8,371 nt of DNA from an uncultured Solirubrobacteraceae bacterium (GTDB taxonomy: Bacteria > Actinomycetota > Thermoleophilia > Solirubrobacterales > Solirubrobacteraceae), in the NCBI GenBank assembly GCA_902806215.1, contig CADCVT010000499.1:1-8371 (forward strand), in the 5' to 3' direction. The position numbers were made by a program, and so were the translations under genes. The notes under the pieces are model-generated. The model saw only the letters and a list, made by a program, of their open reading frames with translations, searched no databases and was not told where the DNA came from. Of the stretch, positions 6,646 to 8,371 are shown piece by piece (within the stretch, counting starts at the first letter, position 1; every line of letters starts with the position of its first letter).

Positions 6646-6746
6646 AGGTCGATCGCGCCGGTGAGCAGGAGCAGCAGGAGCGTGACGAAGGCGGAGATCA
6701 TGAGCGAGGGCAAGCATCCGCCGCGGTTCGAGAAGAAGAGGAACAT
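6642..6746 (-). CDS. 34-residue single-pass membrane microprotein
   Basis: A very short minus-strand ORF from ATG 6744-6746 to TAG 6642-6644. The N-terminal part is MFLFFSNRGGCLPSLMISAF; the rest is almost entirely leucine and other hydrophobic residues and ends TGAIDL. The form (FFSNR, Gly/Cys turn, one helix, short acidic end) resembles small actinobacterial membrane proteins I remember, but I cannot confirm this by search. The frame opens at 6830 with no earlier good start, and the bases before the ATG hold only a GGCGGGT stretch at a poor distance. The upstream dehydrogenase on the same strand ends 84 bp before the start, so it may be the last gene of that operon. Its stop shares CTAG with the glycosidase stop. 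Its function is unknown. Confidence 0.6.
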   Translation of the reverse strand: MFLFFSNRGGCLPSLMISAFVTLLLLLLTGAIDL

Positions 6747-6830
6747 GAGCGGGACGCCGTACCCGCCGCCGCGCCCGAGCCAACCGGCTAGGGCAGGATC
6801 GAACTGCGGGCCGTCAGCGCAGGCTGCGGC

Positions 6831-7628
6831 TCACTTGGCCGCGCGGACCCGCGAGGCCCAGTCCGACGCCAGGCGCGAGCCGTCGAACGCGCCCGACCTC
6901 GCCTGCTTGGTGAACTGCTGACGGACGCCGCGCTCGACGAGCCGGCGCGGGAGAACGCGCAGCGCCGCGTAGCCGATCCCGCCGCGGCGGGTGGTCGCGA
7001 GGTCGCGGACCGGGCGACCGAGCGCCGCTCGCACGAGCGTGCCCGCGGCGTCCTCGACCTTCTCGACGGGGACCGCGCCCTCGAGCGCGATGCCCTCGGC
7101 GGCGCCGGCCTCGTGGATCGGGGTGCGGATGTAGCCGGGGTAGACGGTGGTGACGGTGAGCTCGTCGCCGTACTCGGCGCGCAGCGCGTCGCTGTAGGCG
7201 ACGAGGCCGCTCTTGCTCATGCAGTACGCAGGCGCGAACGGCACGGTCAGGAACGCCAGGCCGGAGGAGACGTTGACGACGCGCCCGCGCGACGCGCGCA
7301 GGTGGGGGAGCGCGGCACCGGTGACGCGCCACGGCCCGAGGAGGTTGATCGCGATGACCTTCTCGGCGCGCCCGTCGGGCCGGGCGCCCGCGCTCTGCGG
7401 GAAGCCGACGCCGGCGTTGTTGATGAGCACGTCGAGCCCGCCGAGCCGCTCGACCGCCTGCTCGACCGCCGTGTCGACGGCGGCCTGGTCGGCGACGTCG
7501 CAGGCGATGATGTCCTCGTTGGCCACGAGGTCGAGGCCGACGACGCGCGCACCCTTGGCTCGCAGCTGCCGCGCGGCCTCGAAGCCGATGCCGCTCGCCG
7601 CGCCGGTGACGATGATCCGCTTGCTCAC
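6831..7628 (-). CDS. short-chain dehydrogenase/reductase (SDR)
   Basis: A 265-residue NAD(P)-dependent oxidoreductase of the classical SDR type with a Rossmann fold. It shows the cofactor motif TGAASGIG (8-15), CDV (43-45) for the adenine ring, NNAG (70-73), the catalytic serine in NVSSG (probably S122), and Y135 and K139 in YCMSK, followed by PGYIRTP (164-170). The C-terminal 60 residues are basic, with RRGGIGYAALRVLPRRLVERG, which could form a membrane- or lipid-associating helix as in some SDRs of lipid metabolism. The start is GTG 7626-7628, chosen because it gives the standard N-terminus (SKRIIVTGAASG) and overlaps the monooxygenase stop by GTGA, which suggests translational coupling. 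It probably interconverts an alcohol and ketone in the same pathway as the upstream monooxygenase. The stop is TGA 6831-6833. Confidence 0.92.
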   Translation of the reverse strand: MSKRIIVTGAASGIGFEAARQLRAKGARVVGLDLVANEDIIACDVADQAAVDTAVEQAVERLGGLDVLINNAGVGFPQSAGARPDGRAEKVIAINLLGPWRVTGAALPHLRASRGRVVNVSSGLAFLTVPFAPAYCMSKSGLVAYSDALRAEYGDELTVTTVYPGYIRTPIHEAGAAEGIALEGAVPVEKVEDAAGTLVRAALGRPVRDLATTRRGGIGYAALRVLPRRLVERGVRQQFTKQARSGAFDGSRLASDWASRVRAAK

Positions 7629-8371
7629 GCCGGCACCGCCACGGACTCGGAGGCCGCCTCGGCGACCCGCGAGGCGGGCCGCGTCTCGTACGCCTGGACG
7701 TCGAAGGTCTCGAGCATCCGCTTCATCGGGAACGTGAAGGTCGGCCACAGCGTCGTGTTGCGACCGGCGTCGTCGAGGTACCAGGACGCGCAGCCGCCCG
7801 CGTTCCACACGGTGCCCTCGAGCGACGCCTGGATCTTGCGGTTGTAGCCGTCCTGCGCCTCGGCGAGCGGCTCGACCTGGCGCAGGCCGCGCGAGCGCAT
7901 CGTCCGCAGCGCCTCCATCACGTACTGCAGCTGCGCCTCGATGACGTAGACGATCGAGTTGTGGCCGAGGCCGGTGTTCGGCCCGACGAGGAAGAACAGG
8001 TTCGGGAAGCCGCTGACCGTCGTGCCCTTGTAGGCCTGCATCCCGCCCTCGCGCCAGACCTCCGCGAGCGCCCGGCCGTCGCGGCCGCGGATCCGCTCGC
8101 CGATCGGCTGCGGCGTGACCTCGAAGCCGGTCGCCATCACGATCGTGTCGGCCGGGTGCTCGACGCCGTCGGCGGTGACGATCGCGTTCGGGCGGATCTC
8201 CGCGATGCCGCTCGTGATGACGTCGGCGTTGGGCTGCGAGATCGCGGGGAGGTAGTCGTCGGAGATCAGGATCCGCTTGCAGCCGATCGTGTAGTCGGGC
8301 GTGACCTTCCGCCGCAGCTCGCGGTCCGGCACCTGGCGCCGGATGTGCGCGCGGGCGATCTTCTGGACGAC
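7625..8371 (-). CDS. flavin-containing monooxygenase (Baeyer-Villiger type), C-terminal part, cut by the right edge
   Basis: 248 codons of the C-terminal half of an FAD/NADPH-dependent monooxygenase; the frame is open through the right edge, so the start lies outside. The visible part starts VVQKIARAHIRRQVPDRELRRKV, then TPDYTIGCKRIL (a family hallmark), the FAD-site motif MATGFEVTP, FPNLFFLVGPNTGLGHNSIV (characteristic of FMO/BVMO proteins) and a C-terminal NTTLWPTFTFPM segment. The N-terminal Rossmann motifs and the BVMO fingerprint cannot be checked here. Such enzymes insert oxygen into ketones or oxidise N or S atoms. The tight link to an SDR, as in the mycobacterial mymA region, suggests ketone or lipid oxidation. 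The TGA stop (7625-7627) overlaps the SDR start. The internal GTG at 8330-8332 is not a start, because homology continues upstream of it. Confidence 0.92.
   Translation of the reverse strand, partial: VVQKIARAHIRRQVPDRELRRKVTPDYTIGCKRILISDDYLPAISQPNADVITSGIAEIRPNAIVTADGVEHPADTIVMATGFEVTPQPIGERIRGRDGRALAEVWREGGMQAYKGTTVSGFPNLFFLVGPNTGLGHNSIVYVIEAQLQYVMEALRTMRSRGLRQVEPLAEAQDGYNRKIQASLEGTVWNAGGCASWYLDDAGRNTTLWPTFTFPMKRMLETFDVQAYETRPASRVAEAASESVAVPA

Noticed and set aside
6804..6822. Possible terminator hairpin CTGCG...CGCAG after the dehydrogenase gene
   Set aside because: The stem is only 5 bp with a 9-base loop and no T-run; too weak to call.

Overview
This 8.4 kb window has very high GC, frequent GTG starts and tightly packed genes. 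The protein families suggest a high-GC actinobacterium; Thermoleophilia/Solirubrobacterales would fit, but that placement is a guess from style and no rRNA is present. There are nine recognisable protein-coding genes, one of them broken by a stop codon and one cut by the right edge. I see no tRNA, rRNA, CRISPR array or insertion sequence.

Left part (1-2148, minus strand): a small cupin-like gene (1858-2148) is followed directly by an NAD-dependent DNA ligase gene of the LigA type. An in-frame TAG (216-218) interrupts the ligase just before its BRCT domain. The same frame then continues to the left edge with a clear BRCT sequence, so the gene is either naturally truncated or a pseudogene, or the base is a sequencing error.

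Middle part (2149-4661): an 84-bp divergent region separates the cupin gene from a plus-strand SigG-like ECF sigma factor with a C-terminal SnoaL-like domain (2233-3228). That gene converges on a minus-strand DHA2-type MFS exporter (3225-4661), and the two stop codons share one CTAG. A 15-bp sequence, CCGATGAGTTYCGGG, lies in the same orientation 25-33 nt upstream of both the cupin and the MFS start codons. It is a candidate shared promoter element, possibly read by the neighbouring sigma factor.

Right-middle part (4699-6746): a metallo-beta-lactamase-fold hydrolase of the AHL-lactonase type (4699-5508, minus) is divergent from a secreted lipoprotein glycosyl hydrolase (5587-6645, plus). The hydrolase converges on a 34-codon membrane-protein ORF (6642-6746, minus), again with the two stops sharing CTAG.

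Right part (6831-8371, minus): a flavin-containing (Baeyer-Villiger-type) monooxygenase, cut by the right edge, overlaps a short-chain dehydrogenase by GTGA. The two are probably co-translated and probably act on related carbonyl, alcohol or lipid substrates. The tiny membrane ORF lies downstream of this pair on the same strand.
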